The notes under the pieces were generated by a model, which was given only the letters and a program-made list of their open reading frames with translations, ran no database searches and had not been told where the DNA came from. Positions 14,715 through 23,835 of a stretch of 64,000 nt of DNA are shown here, in pieces. The stretch's first letter is position 1. Every line of letters starts with the position of its first letter. The DNA lies in NCBI GenBank assembly GCA_040754425.1, contig JBFMCR010000012.1, forward strand, positions 67,496-131,495, given 5' to 3'. The translations under genes and the position numbers were made by a program. This stretch comes from UBA6918 sp040754425. Lineage in GTDB: Bacteria; Pseudomonadota; Gammaproteobacteria; Burkholderiales; Thiobacillaceae.

Positions 14715-17351
14715 ATGGGGTCGATCCACCCCGTAGTAAAATCCACGGGTCACGACGGCGCGCAGACGCCCGCACAAACAAAGAATTCCGTGGAACCCGC
14801 CAAACACACGCCGATGATGGCCCAGTACCTGGGCATCAAGAGCCAGTATCCCGACATGCTGGTGTTCTACCGCATGGGGGATTTCTACGAGCTGTTTTTC
14901 GACGACGCCGTCAAGGCCGCGCGGCTTTTGGGCATCACGCTCACCACGCGCGGGCAGTCGGCGGGCGAGCCGATCAGGATGGCGGGCGTGCCCTACCACG
15001 CCGCCGAGCAGTATCTCGCCAGGCTCCTGAAGCTGGGCGAATCGGTGGTGGTGTGCGAGCAGGTCGGCGACCCCGCCACCTCCAAGGGCCCGGTGGAGCG
15101 CCAGGTCACGCGCATCATCACGCCGGGCACGCTGACCGACGCCTCGCTCCTGGACGAGCACCGCGACACGCTGCTCTTGGCGCTGGCGCACGACAAGAAC
15201 ACGGTGGGCGCGGCCTGGCTCAACCTGGCCGCCGGCCGCATGACGGTGACGCAACTCGATCAGAACGAAGTCCCCGCCCTGCTCGCGCGCCTCAAACCCG
15301 CTGAATGCCTGCTGCCGGAAACCCTGGCGCTGGATTTCGCCGGCCCGCAGAAGAAGCTCGACGCCTGGCAGTTCGATCCCGCGCGCGCCGCGCAGGATTT
15401 GGCGAAACAGTTCGCAAGCCGCGATCTTGCCGCCTTCGGTGTGGAAGACCTGCCGCAGGCCGTGGCCGCCGCGGGCGTGCTGCTCGACTACGTGAAACAG
15501 ACGCAGAAGAGCGCCCTGCCCCACCTGCAAGGACTGACGGTCGAGCGCGCCGACGAATTCGTGCGCATGGATGCCGCCACCCGGCGCAATCTGGAACTCA
15601 CCGAAACCCTGCGCGGCGAGCCCTCCCCCACCCTGCTCTCCGCCATCGACGCCACCGTCACCGCCATGGGCGCGCGGCTTTTGCGCCACTGGCTGCACCA
15701 CCCTTTGCGCGACCGCTCGGTTCTCGGCTTGCGCGTGGAGGCCATACGCGCCTTGTCGGAAGACAGTGGATTGCGCGGACAGCTCACTACCCTGCTGAAA
15801 TCCTGCGCCGACCTCGAACGCATCGCCGGACGCTGCGCCTTGCGCTCCGCGCGCCCGCGCGACCTTTCGGCCATGCGCGACACCCTCGCCCTGCTGCCCG
15901 ATATCCAGGTGCTACCGGGGCTGGACTCGCCCGCGCTCGTGGCCATAAAAACCGCCTGCACGCCGCTGCCGGAACTGCACGAACAACTCGCGCGCGCCAT
16001 CCAGCAAGAACCCGCCGCTGTGCTGCGCGAAGGCGGCGTCATCGCCGCCGGCTTCGACCCCGAACTCGACGAGCTGCGCGCGCTGACCGAGAACGCCGGC
16101 GCCTTCCTGCTCGAACTGGAGGCGCGCGAGCGCGAGCGCACCGGCATTCCCAGCCTGAAAGTCGAATACAACAAGGTGCACGGCTTCTACATCGAAGTCA
16201 CCCACGCGCACGTGGAGAAGATCCCCGACGACTATCGCCGCCGGCAAACGCTGAAGAACGCCGAGCGCTACATCACCCCGGAACTGAAGGCCTTCGAGGA
16301 CCGCGCGCTGTCGGCGCGCGAACGCGCATTGGCGCGGGAAAAACTGCTGTTCGAGCAGATGCTTGACGCCATCGTCCCGCAGGTGCCGCAGCTTTTGAAG
16401 ACCGCGGCGGCGCTCGCGGAACTGGACGTGCTGGCGAGCCAGGCCGGGCGCCTCGCCACGCTCGACTGGGTGCTGCCGGCATATTCGCAATCCGTCGGCA
16501 TCGACATCGAAGCCGGCCGCCACCCGGTGGTTGAAGCGCAGGTGGGCAGCTTCATCCCCAACGACACGCAGCTATCTCCAAGCAGGCAGATGCTGCTCAT
16601 CACCGGCCCCAACATGGGCGGCAAGTCGACTTACATGCGGCAGACCGCGCTCATCACGCTGCTCGCCTGCTGCGGACTGCCGGTGCCGGCAAAGTCCGCC
16701 AGCATCGGGCCGATCGACCAGATCTTCACCCGCATCGGCGCATCGGACGACCTGGCGGGCGGGCGCTCGACCTTCATGGTGGAAATGACCGAGACCGCCG
16801 CCATCCTGCGCCACGCCAGCGAACAGAGCCTGGTGCTGCTAGACGAGATCGGGCGCGGCACTTCGACCTTCGACGGCCTGGCGCTGGCCTGGGCCACCGC
16901 GCGCCATCTGTTGACCGACACCCGCGCGCTCACCCTGTTCGCCACGCACTACTTCGAACTGACCCAGCTTTCATTGCAGCATCGCCAGCTCGTCAACGTG
17001 CATCTGGATGCGGTCGAGCACGGCGATGAACTGGTGTTCCTGCATGCGGTGGAAGACGGCCCCGCTTCGCAGAGCTACGGCATCCAGGTCGCACGCCTCG
17101 CCGGCGTGCCGGCCAAGGTCATCGCCGCGGCGAAAAAGCGTTTGAAGGAACTGGAAGACGCCCAGGTGCAGCAAGGCCCGCAGGGCGATTTGTTCGTGCA
17201 GCCGGAAGAAAATGAAACTGCTGACCCAAATGCCGCATTGCTGGAAGCCTTGCGCGCACTCGACCCCGACGAGCTCAGCCCGAAGGAAGCGCTGGAAAGG
17301 CTGTATGAACTGGCCGAACTGGCACGCTCTGCAGACAGCAGGTTTGACTGA
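14715..17351 (+). CDS. mutS: DNA mismatch repair ATPase MutS
   Basis: Recognises mispaired bases and starts mismatch repair with MutL. The N-terminal mismatch-binding motif is in FYRMGDFYELFF (about residues 51-62, the F-x-E type), the Walker A is GPNMGGKST (about 633), and Walker B LVLLDEIGRGTSTFDG (about 708). It is 878 residues from the first ATG, or 853 from a GTG at 14790, and family members are about 850-880; neither start has a good ribosome site, so it is unresolved. The gene is intact and of normal composition, unlike the cassette upstream of it. Confidence 0.95.
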   Translation: MGSIHPVVKSTGHDGAQTPAQTKNSVEPAKHTPMMAQYLGIKSQYPDMLVFYRMGDFYELFFDDAVKAARLLGITLTTRGQSAGEPIRMAGVPYHAAEQYLARLLKLGESVVVCEQVGDPATSKGPVERQVTRIITPGTLTDASLLDEHRDTLLLALAHDKNTVGAAWLNLAAGRMTVTQLDQNEVPALLARLKPAECLLPETLALDFAGPQKKLDAWQFDPARAAQDLAKQFASRDLAAFGVEDLPQAVAAAGVLLDYVKQTQKSALPHLQGLTVERADEFVRMDAATRRNLELTETLRGEPSPTLLSAIDATVTAMGARLLRHWLHHPLRDRSVLGLRVEAIRALSEDSGLRGQLTTLLKSCADLERIAGRCALRSARPRDLSAMRDTLALLPDIQVLPGLDSPALVAIKTACTPLPELHEQLARAIQQEPAAVLREGGVIAAGFDPELDELRALTENAGAFLLELEARERERTGIPSLKVEYNKVHGFYIEVTHAHVEKIPDDYRRRQTLKNAERYITPELKAFEDRALSARERALAREKLLFEQMLDAIVPQVPQLLKTAAALAELDVLASQAGRLATLDWVLPAYSQSVGIDIEAGRHPVVEAQVGSFIPNDTQLSPSRQMLLITGPNMGGKSTYMRQTALITLLACCGLPVPAKSASIGPIDQIFTRIGASDDLAGGRSTFMVEMTETAAILRHASEQSLVLLDEIGRGTSTFDGLALAWATARHLLTDTRALTLFATHYFELTQLSLQHRQLVNVHLDAVEHGDELVFLHAVEDGPASQSYGIQVARLAGVPAKVIAAAKKRLKELEDAQVQQGPQGDLFVQPEENETADPNAALLEALRALDPDELSPKEALERLYELAELARSADSRFD

Positions 17352-17388
17352 ATGAAATGAAGTCCAACCGGGCAATCCGGCTGAAAAG

Positions 17389-17712
17389 CTATGCCGCCTT
17401 CTTGTCCGGCTCCACCGCAAGCCGCATTCCAAGCGTCTTCAACACGGCCAGCAGCGTTTTAAGCGTGGGGTTTCCGTTGGGAGACAGCGCGCGGTACAGG
17501 CTTTCTCTTTGTATGCCCGCTTCCTTTGCCACTTCGGCCATGCCGCCGTGCGCTTCGGCCAGCCGGCGCAGCGCCAGAAGCGCTGCGCCGCGGCCTTCCG
17601 CATCATTCATGTCGGCCATGGCCTGGCGCAGGTACTCCGCCGCATAATCCGTGTCGCGGCGCAGTTCCTCAATCATCCATTCGTCGTGAGACACGCTTGC
17701 CTTCTTGCTCAT
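17389..17712 (-). CDS. HigA-like antitoxin (addiction module antidote, TIGR02684-type)
   Basis: A 107-residue helix-turn-helix protein. The N-terminal part has ELRRDTDYAAEYLRQAMAD, and the C-terminal HTH has GGMAEVAKEAGIQRESLYRALS followed by GNPTLKTLLAVLKTLGMRL, the TIGR02684 pattern. ATG at 17712 was chosen because GGAGG lies 6 bases upstream and it overlaps the toxin stop by 4 bases; a longer frame begins at 17739. It should bind its own promoter and neutralise the upstream toxin, but the toxin is broken here. It is downstream of mutS on the opposite strand. Confidence 0.85.
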   Translation of the reverse strand: MSKKASVSHDEWMIEELRRDTDYAAEYLRQAMADMNDAEGRGAALLALRRLAEAHGGMAEVAKEAGIQRESLYRALSPNGNPTLKTLLAVLKTLGMRLAVEPDKKAA

Positions 17713-18031
17713 TTGCGCCTCCTTTTCCAATCTGCCCAATATTCCAGAGCAAGTTCAATATCCCCGTCCTGGCTCGATTTGTCGCCGCCGCAAAGCAGGA
17801 TGACCAGCTTCTCGCCATGCGCGGCGTAATAAACCCGATAGCCGGGTCCAACGTCAATCCGCAATTCCGATACGCCATCACGAACAGCCTTGTTGTCGCC
17901 CGGATTGCCCATTGCCAGGCGGTCAAGACGGCGGGCAATTGAGGCTTTGCGACCTTGTCCCGCAGTTTCTGAAACCACGTTTGAAAAGGAATCCGGCCTT
18001 TGCTGTCCCGATAGTGTTCTATCGTTTTCAT
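17709..18031 (-). pseudogene. HigB/Gp49-type toxin, frameshifted
   Basis: Two frames join into one RelE-superfamily (phage Gp49-like, TIGR02683) toxin. Residues 1-29 (MKTIEHYRDSKGRIPFQTW through DKVAK) are read from ATG 18031; the rest (ASIARRLDRLAMGNPGD, GVSELRIDVGPGYRVYY, LVILLCGGDKSSQDGDI, EYWADWKRRR) continues in another frame, with the junction near 17945-17948, consistent with loss of one base in GCAAAGCC. A GTG at 17978 could give an 89-residue product without the true N-terminus. The antitoxin is intact. It may be a real loss of toxin or a sequence error. Confidence 0.85.
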
Positions 18032-18100
18032 TGCCTATTGTAATCTATAAGTTACAAATGGCAAGGGACGGGGCAAGATCAGACTGCTTGCCTGCCGGTG

Positions 18101-18125
18101 AAAACAAGCCGTCCAGAAGCGGCTT
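18101..18125 (-). terminator. Terminator after the nuo operon
   Basis: On the minus strand AAGCCG-N8-CGGCTT is followed by GTTTTC. It lies after DUF2818, the last gene of the leftward nuo operon. Confidence 0.5.
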
Positions 18126-18181
18126 GACAGGCCGTTGAAGAACTCTCCGGAAGCCGTGGAATTCTTCAACAGCCTGTCAAG
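18123..18181. repeat. 20-bp inverted repeat with 19-base loop
   Basis: Arms 18123-18142 and 18162-18181 are complementary at 19 of 20 positions (core ACAGGCYGTTGAAGAA). The right arm contains the stop codon and last bases of the DUF2818 gene (TGACAGGCTGTTG). There is no T-run directly after it, so it looks more like a mobile-type repeat or an insertion-sequence end pair than a simple terminator, though it may also end transcription. Confidence 0.7.
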
Positions 18182-18473
18182 TGCCCTTCCTGCGCCAGAG
18201 ATAGCGGTAGATGAAGCCCGGAAAAGCGAAGACCAAAAACAGCGCGGCGGTGACGGCATAGAACTCCCAGTTCTGGGAATGAATGTCGCCGCCCTTGTTT
18301 TCCAGCAGGAGGCCGATGCCGCCGACTACGAAATACAGCACCACGAGTTCGAGCAGGCGCCAGCCGAGGTGCTTGGCGCCGGATGCCGGACGTTTGACGA
18401 AAAACAGCCGTTCGACCAGGAACGGCAGGTTGGCGGCAATCAGGGCGATTACCAGGAGCAGCGAAGCTTCCAT
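18177..18473 (-). CDS. DUF2818 membrane protein
   Basis: A 98-residue protein with three predicted membrane helices (about 4-20, 40-60, 70-90) and conserved NLPFLVERLFF near the N-terminus. The DUF2818 family is found at the end of nuo operons in betaproteobacteria; its role in complex I is not known. It lies about 100 bases after nuoN on the same strand. The stop codon lies inside the inverted repeat described at 18123-18181, so the C-terminal end may have been changed by that element. Confidence 0.8.
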   Translation of the reverse strand: MEASLLLVIALIAANLPFLVERLFFVKRPASGAKHLGWRLLELVVLYFVVGGIGLLLENKGGDIHSQNWEFYAVTAALFLVFAFPGFIYRYLWRRKGT

Positions 18474-18572
18474 ATGGGACTTTTATCCGGTTCTTTTACT
18501 GGCAGGATGCACAGGCATTCCCCCTCACCCTCCCCTCAAGGGAAAGGGGACAAGAAGTTGGGCTTGTTTGTT

Positions 18573-20018
18573 TCAAAGCGAGGATTGTACGGCAATCAGG
18601 CAAAGACTCATCAGCGGTCCCGGAAGAATCCCCAGCGCCAGAATGCCCAGTCCGTTGAGGGACAGCGCAAGCCGCATGTCGCCCGGCGCTTCGATGGCTG
18701 CGGTCTGCAGCGGCTCGTCGAAGTACATGAACTTGACCACGCGCAGGTAGTAGAAGGCGCCGATCAGCGAGAACAGCACGGCTGCCACAGCCAGCCACAC
18801 GAGGCCGACCTCGACCACCGACTGCAGCACCGACAGCTTGGCGTAGAAGCCCACGGTCGGCGGGATGCCGGCCATGGAGAACATCAAGAGCAGCATGAGG
18901 AAGGCCGCCCACGGGCTGCGCGCATTGAGCCCCTTGAGGTCGTCCAGCTCCTCGGACTCGAAACCCTGGCGCGAGAGCAGCAGAATGACGCCGAAGCCGC
19001 CCAGGCTCATCATGGCGTAGACCACGCTGTAGAACATGGCGGCGGCATAGCCGTTCTGGTTTCCGGCCAGGATGCCCAGCAGCAGGAAACCCATGTGCGA
19101 GATGGTGGAATACGCCAGCATGCGCTTGATGTTGGTTTGCGCGATGGCGGCGATGTTGCCTACGGCCATGGACAGCACGGAGAGCAGCACCAGCATGTCG
19201 CGCCAGTCGGTGTGCAGGACTTCCAGGCCCTGCACCAAAATACGGATGCTGAAGGCGAAGGCGGCGAGCTTGGGGGCGCTGCTGATGAAAAGGGTCACCG
19301 CGGTCGGCGCGCCGTGATAGACGTCCGGCACCCACATGTGGAACGGCACCGCGCCAAGCTTGAAGGCAAGGCCGGCGACGATGAACACCAGGCCGAACAC
19401 CAGCGGCACTTTCTGGCCGGCGCCTTCCTGCAGGGCCACCGACACGTCGGTCAGCATCAGCGAGCCGGTGCTGCCGTAGACCATGGACATGCCATAGAGC
19501 AGCATGCCCGAGGCGATGGCGCCGAGCACGAAATACTTCATCGCCGCCTCGGAGGCGACGGCGGAATCGCGCTGCAGCGCAACCATGGCATAAAGCGACA
19601 GCGACAGCAGTTCCAGGCCCAGATACAGGGTGAGGAAATGGCTGGCCGAGATCATCACCATCATGCCCAGCGTGGCGAACAGGGTCAGCGCATAGAACTC
19701 GCCCCTGAACAGGCCGCGCGCCTGAAGATAAGAGCGCGAATACACCAGCATGAAGGCCACCGCCAGATACAACACCAGTTTCAGCGCGTCTGCCAAGGTG
19801 TCGTCGACGAACATGCCGGAGAAGGCATGCACCGGCTCTGACTGGTGGCCGCCGAAAGTAAGCCAAGTGCAGCCCGCGAGTGCAAGCAGCGACAGGACAT
19901 AGGTCAGGACACGCTGGCTGTCCTTGAGCATGCTGTCCACGATGAGAATGACGGACAGCATGGCCAGCAGGAAAATCTCCGGCAGCAACGGCACAAGTTC
20001 GGCAAGGCTGTAGTTCAT
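18573..20018 (-). CDS. nuoN: NADH dehydrogenase I subunit NuoN
   Basis: One of the three antiporter-like, proton-pumping subunits of complex I in the inner membrane. The 481-residue protein is almost wholly membrane helices (about 14), with the family motifs GMLLYGMSMVYGSTGS, GLAFKLGAVPFHMWVPDVYHGAPT (with the key Lys in helix 7/8) and MLAYSTISHMGFLL. It overlaps nuoM by 4 bases. Confidence 0.97.
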   Translation of the reverse strand: MNYSLAELVPLLPEIFLLAMLSVILIVDSMLKDSQRVLTYVLSLLALAGCTWLTFGGHQSEPVHAFSGMFVDDTLADALKLVLYLAVAFMLVYSRSYLQARGLFRGEFYALTLFATLGMMVMISASHFLTLYLGLELLSLSLYAMVALQRDSAVASEAAMKYFVLGAIASGMLLYGMSMVYGSTGSLMLTDVSVALQEGAGQKVPLVFGLVFIVAGLAFKLGAVPFHMWVPDVYHGAPTAVTLFISSAPKLAAFAFSIRILVQGLEVLHTDWRDMLVLLSVLSMAVGNIAAIAQTNIKRMLAYSTISHMGFLLLGILAGNQNGYAAAMFYSVVYAMMSLGGFGVILLLSRQGFESEELDDLKGLNARSPWAAFLMLLLMFSMAGIPPTVGFYAKLSVLQSVVEVGLVWLAVAAVLFSLIGAFYYLRVVKFMYFDEPLQTAAIEAPGDMRLALSLNGLGILALGILPGPLMSLCLIAVQSSL

Positions 20019-21499
20019 GGCAGTTTGCTCTGCCCTACATGGGCAATCAGGTTATCGACCGAGGCGTGCATGACATCGGTAAAAGGCTTCGGATACAGGC
20101 CCATGCCCAGCACGCACACGGCGAGCATGCCGAGGATGAGGAACTCGCGCTTGTCGAGGTCCTGCATTTCCTCGACAAGCGGGTTGGTGATCTTGCCGAA
20201 CACCACGCGCTTGTACATCCACAGCGTATAGGCGGCGCCGAGAATCAGCGTGGTGGCGGCGACGAAGGCATACCAGAAATTGACCTTGACGGCACTCATG
20301 ATGACCATGAACTCGCCGACGAAGCCGGAAGTCGCGGGCAGGCCGGAGTTGGCCATGGCAAACAGCATGAAGAAGGCGGCGAATACCGGCATTTTGTTGA
20401 CCAGCCCGCCGTAGTCCTTGATCTGGCGCGAATGCAGGCGATCGTACATGACGCCGATGCACAGGAACAAGGCGCCGGAAATGAAGCCGTGCGAAATCAT
20501 CTGCACCAGGCCGCCCTCGATGCCGAGCGGGTTGAACAGGAAAAAGCCCAGGGTGACGAAGCCCATGTGCGCGATCGAAGAATAGGCGATGAGTTTCTTC
20601 ATGTCGGCCTGCACCAGCGCCACCAGGCCGATGTAGGCCACGGCAATCAGCGACAGCGCGATCACCAGCCAGGCGAGTTCGTGGCTCGCGTCCGGCACGA
20701 TGGGCAGGGAAAAGCGCAAAAAGCCGTAGGCGCCGACTTTCAGCGTGATCGCGGCCAGCACCACCGAGCCGCCGGTGGGCGCTTCCACGTGCGCGTCCGG
20801 CAGCCAGGTATGCACCGGCCACATCGGCACTTTCACCGCAAAGGCGAGGAAGAAGGCGGCGAACAGCAAAATCTGCGCGTTCATGCCGATGGCGAGCTTG
20901 TGGTAGTCGAGGATCTCGAAGCTGTTGCCGGCCTGGAAATACAGGTAGATGAAGGCCACCAGCATCAGGAGCGAACCCAGCAGCGTATAGAGGAAGAACT
21001 TGATCGCGGCGTACACCCGGTTCGGCCCGCCCCACACGCCGATCACCAGGTACATGGGAATCAGCATGGCTTCGAAAAACACGTAGAACAGCACCGCGTC
21101 GAGCGCGGCGAACACGCCGTTGATGAGGCCGGACATGATGAGGAAGGCGGCCATGTACTGCGCGACTTTCTTCCGGATCACCTCCCAGCCCGCGATCACC
21201 ACCAGCAGCGTGGTGAAGCTGTTCAACAGGATGAAGGGCATGGAAATGCCGTCCACGCCCAGGTGGTAATTGATGTTGAAACGGTAGATCCAGGGCACCA
21301 GTTCCTCGAACTGCATGGCGCTGGCACTGACATCGAAGCCGGTATAAAGCGGAATGGCAACGAGGAAGCCCAGCGCGGCGGCAACCAGGGCCAGCCAGCG
21401 TGCAAGCGGCGCGTTCCTGTCGCTGCCGGTCGCGAGCACGGCCAGTCCGCCGAGGATCGGCACCCAGATGACGAGAGTGAGAGGCGGCAATCCGAACAT
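20015..21499 (-). CDS. nuoM: NADH dehydrogenase I subunit NuoM
   Basis: Proton-translocating membrane subunit of complex I, 494 residues, about 14 helices. Diagnostic stretches are NYHLGVDGISMPFILLN, FYVFFEAMLIPMYL (essential Glu in the fifth helix), KVPMWPVHTWLPDAHVEAPT (Lys-Pro kink) and KKLIAYSSIAHMGFV. It is 12 bases after nuoL and overlaps nuoN by 4. Confidence 0.97.
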   Translation of the reverse strand: MFGLPPLTLVIWVPILGGLAVLATGSDRNAPLARWLALVAAALGFLVAIPLYTGFDVSASAMQFEELVPWIYRFNINYHLGVDGISMPFILLNSFTTLLVVIAGWEVIRKKVAQYMAAFLIMSGLINGVFAALDAVLFYVFFEAMLIPMYLVIGVWGGPNRVYAAIKFFLYTLLGSLLMLVAFIYLYFQAGNSFEILDYHKLAIGMNAQILLFAAFFLAFAVKVPMWPVHTWLPDAHVEAPTGGSVVLAAITLKVGAYGFLRFSLPIVPDASHELAWLVIALSLIAVAYIGLVALVQADMKKLIAYSSIAHMGFVTLGFFLFNPLGIEGGLVQMISHGFISGALFLCIGVMYDRLHSRQIKDYGGLVNKMPVFAAFFMLFAMANSGLPATSGFVGEFMVIMSAVKVNFWYAFVAATTLILGAAYTLWMYKRVVFGKITNPLVEEMQDLDKREFLILGMLAVCVLGMGLYPKPFTDVMHASVDNLIAHVGQSKLP

Positions 21500-21511
21500 T
21501 GTTTTTCTTTC

Positions 21512-23533
21512 TTAAGCCGTTGCCCTGACGAACCAGGTCACCAGCACGAACACGCCGATGATCATGGCAAACGCATAGTGGTAGATGTAGCCGGACTGGA
21601 CGTGGCGAACGAGGCGGGAGGCCGCGCCGACCAGCCTGGCCGAGCCATTCACCAGCCAGCCGTCGATCACCGTCTGGTCGCCGCGCCGCCACAGCCCGCC
21701 GCCCACCTTGCGCGCGCCGCCGGCGAAGAACCAGTCGTAGAAGTCGTCGAAGCCGTACTTGCGTTCGAGGATGGCGTAGAGGAGGCCGAACTTCTTCTGC
21801 AGCATGGCCGGGATGTCCTGGCGCTTGAGATAGAAGAACCAGGCCAGGCCCACGCCCGCCACCGCCAGCCAGAACGGCACGGTGGCCACGGCATGCAGGC
21901 CCATGGCGGCGGCGCCGTTGAAATGGTGCGCGAGTTCGCGCATGGCGGGATGGCTGTCGGCCACGTAGATGGCGCTGCCAAAATATTCGCCGAACAGCAT
22001 GGGGGCTATGGTCATGTAGCCGATGGCCAGTGACGGCACCGCCAGCGCCAGCAAGGGAATGGTCACCACCCAGGGCGATTCGTGCGGGGTGTGGTCGTGG
22101 CGGTCCTCGGCGTGCTCCTGCACCTCGTGGTGATGGTGGTGCGCGTTATGAAAGCGCTCCTTGCCGTGAAACACCAAAAAGTACATGCGGAAGGAATAGA
22201 ACGCGGTCACGAACACGCCGATCAGCACCGCCCAGTAGGCGATGCCGGCCACCGGCAGGTTCGAGAACTTGACCGCCTCGATGATGTTTTCCTTGGAATA
22301 GAAGCCTGACAGGAAAGGCGTGCCGATGAGAGCGAGCGAGCCGATGAGCGAGGTGATCCAGGTGATGGGCATGTATTTCCTCAGGCCGCCCATGTAGCGG
22401 ATGTCCTGGTTGTGATGCATGCCGATGATGACCGAGCCGGCGGCGAGGAACAGCAGCGCCTTGAAGAAGGCGTGGGTCATGAGGTGGAACACCGCCACCG
22501 AGTAGGCCGAGGCGCCGAGCGCCACCGTCATGTAGCCCAGCTGCGACAGCGTGGAATAGGCGACCACGCGCTTGATGTCGTTCTGGATGATGCCGAGGAA
22601 GCCCATGAACAGCGCGGTGATGGCGCCGATGACCATGACGAAGGAGAGCGCGGTGTCACTGAGTTCGAACAGCGGCGACATGCGCGCGACCATGAAGATG
22701 CCCGCCGTCACCATGGTGGCGGCGTGGATCAAAGCGGAAATGGGGGTCGGGCCTTCCATGGAGTCCGGCAGCCATACGTGCAGCGGGAACTGCGCCGACT
22801 TGCCCATGGCGCCGATGAACAGCAGGATGCAGACCACCGTCATCAGCGACCACTCCTGGCCGGGAATCAGGGTGATGGTGGCCGTCGCCAGTTCCGGCGC
22901 GCGCGCGAACACGGTGGCATAGTCGAGCGAACCGAAGTGCGCCAGCACCAAACCAATCCCCAGGATGAAGCCGAAATCGCCCACGCGGTTGACCAGAAAT
23001 GCTTTCAGGTTGGCGTAGATGGCTGTGTCGCGCGTGTACCAGAAGCCGATCAAGAGGTAGGACACCAGGCCCACCGCCTCCCAGCCGAAGAAGAGCTGCA
23101 GGAAGTTGTTGCTCATCACCAGCATCAACATCGAGAAGGTGAACAGCGAGATGTAGCTGAAGAAACGCTGGTAGCCCGGATCGTCGTGCATGTAGCCGAT
23201 GGTGTAGATGTGCACCATGAGCGAGACGAAAGTCACCACCAGCATCATCATGGTGGTGAGCGGATCGATCAGGAAGCCGACCTCGAAGCGCACGTCGCCG
23301 CCGGTGATCAGGCCCGAGTCCATCCAGGTGTAGACGCTGCCGTTGAAGACATGGCCGGCCTGCACGTCCTGGAAGATCACCACCGAGGCGATGAAGGAAA
23401 TCGCCACGCCGGCGATGGTCACCGCGTGCGACAGCGTGCGGCCGATGAACTTGCCGAACAGCCCGGCGACGATGGCGCCGAAAAGCGGCGCGAGCGGGAC
23501 GGTGAGGTACCAGGCCTGCATTCCCATGCTCAT
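21512..23533 (-). CDS. nuoL: NADH dehydrogenase I subunit NuoL
   Basis: The distal proton-pumping subunit, 673 residues, with the long lateral helix near the C-terminus. Core motifs are RFFSYISLFTFSMLMLV, FFGWEAVGLVSYLLIGFW, KSAQFPLHVWLPDSMEGPTPISALIHAA and DIKRVVAYSTLSQLGYM. Between two membrane segments it carries a His/Glu-rich loop (about residues 455-480: HNAHHHHHEVQEHAEDRHDH) longer and more His-rich than in E. coli. Its ATG overlaps the nuoK stop by 4 bases, and other ATGs follow two and four codons later. Confidence 0.97.
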   Translation of the reverse strand: MSMGMQAWYLTVPLAPLFGAIVAGLFGKFIGRTLSHAVTIAGVAISFIASVVIFQDVQAGHVFNGSVYTWMDSGLITGGDVRFEVGFLIDPLTTMMMLVVTFVSLMVHIYTIGYMHDDPGYQRFFSYISLFTFSMLMLVMSNNFLQLFFGWEAVGLVSYLLIGFWYTRDTAIYANLKAFLVNRVGDFGFILGIGLVLAHFGSLDYATVFARAPELATATITLIPGQEWSLMTVVCILLFIGAMGKSAQFPLHVWLPDSMEGPTPISALIHAATMVTAGIFMVARMSPLFELSDTALSFVMVIGAITALFMGFLGIIQNDIKRVVAYSTLSQLGYMTVALGASAYSVAVFHLMTHAFFKALLFLAAGSVIIGMHHNQDIRYMGGLRKYMPITWITSLIGSLALIGTPFLSGFYSKENIIEAVKFSNLPVAGIAYWAVLIGVFVTAFYSFRMYFLVFHGKERFHNAHHHHHEVQEHAEDRHDHTPHESPWVVTIPLLALAVPSLAIGYMTIAPMLFGEYFGSAIYVADSHPAMRELAHHFNGAAAMGLHAVATVPFWLAVAGVGLAWFFYLKRQDIPAMLQKKFGLLYAILERKYGFDDFYDWFFAGGARKVGGGLWRRGDQTVIDGWLVNGSARLVGAASRLVRHVQSGYIYHYAFAMIIGVFVLVTWFVRATA

Positions 23534-23835
23534 CCCTTCAGCCTGTCGAGGTCATCGACGTTGATGGTGCGCAGGTTGCGGAACAGCACCACCAGGATGG
23601 CGAGGCCGATGGCGGATTCGGCCGCGGCGACGGTGAGGATGAAGAACACGAACACCTGGCCGTGGATGTCTCCGAGATAATGCGAGAAGGCGATGAAATT
23701 GGTGTTGACCGCGAGCAGCATGAGTTCGATCGCCATCAAGAGGATGATGACGTTCTTGCGGTTCAAGAAAATGCCCAGCACGCTGATGGCGAACAGGAGC
23801 CCGCCCAGAATGAGATAGTGAGATAGAGAAATCAC
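23530..23835 (-). CDS. nuoK: NADH dehydrogenase I subunit NuoK
   Basis: A 101-residue subunit with three helices and the two conserved membrane Glu residues (MAIELMLLAVNT and AAAESAIGLAI) that sit in the proton path. The start is GTG at 23835, overlapping the nuoJ stop as GTGA; the product begins with ISLSHYLILGG, as the family does. A longer frame exists upstream but reads through nuoJ. Confidence 0.95.
   Translation of the reverse strand: MISLSHYLILGGLLFAISVLGIFLNRKNVIILLMAIELMLLAVNTNFIAFSHYLGDIHGQVFVFFILTVAAAESAIGLAILVVLFRNLRTINVDDLDRLKG

Noticed and set aside
17939..17952. Programmed frameshift in the HigB-like gene
   Set aside because: There is no slippery heptamer or downstream pseudoknot, and toxin genes of this family do not use frameshifting.
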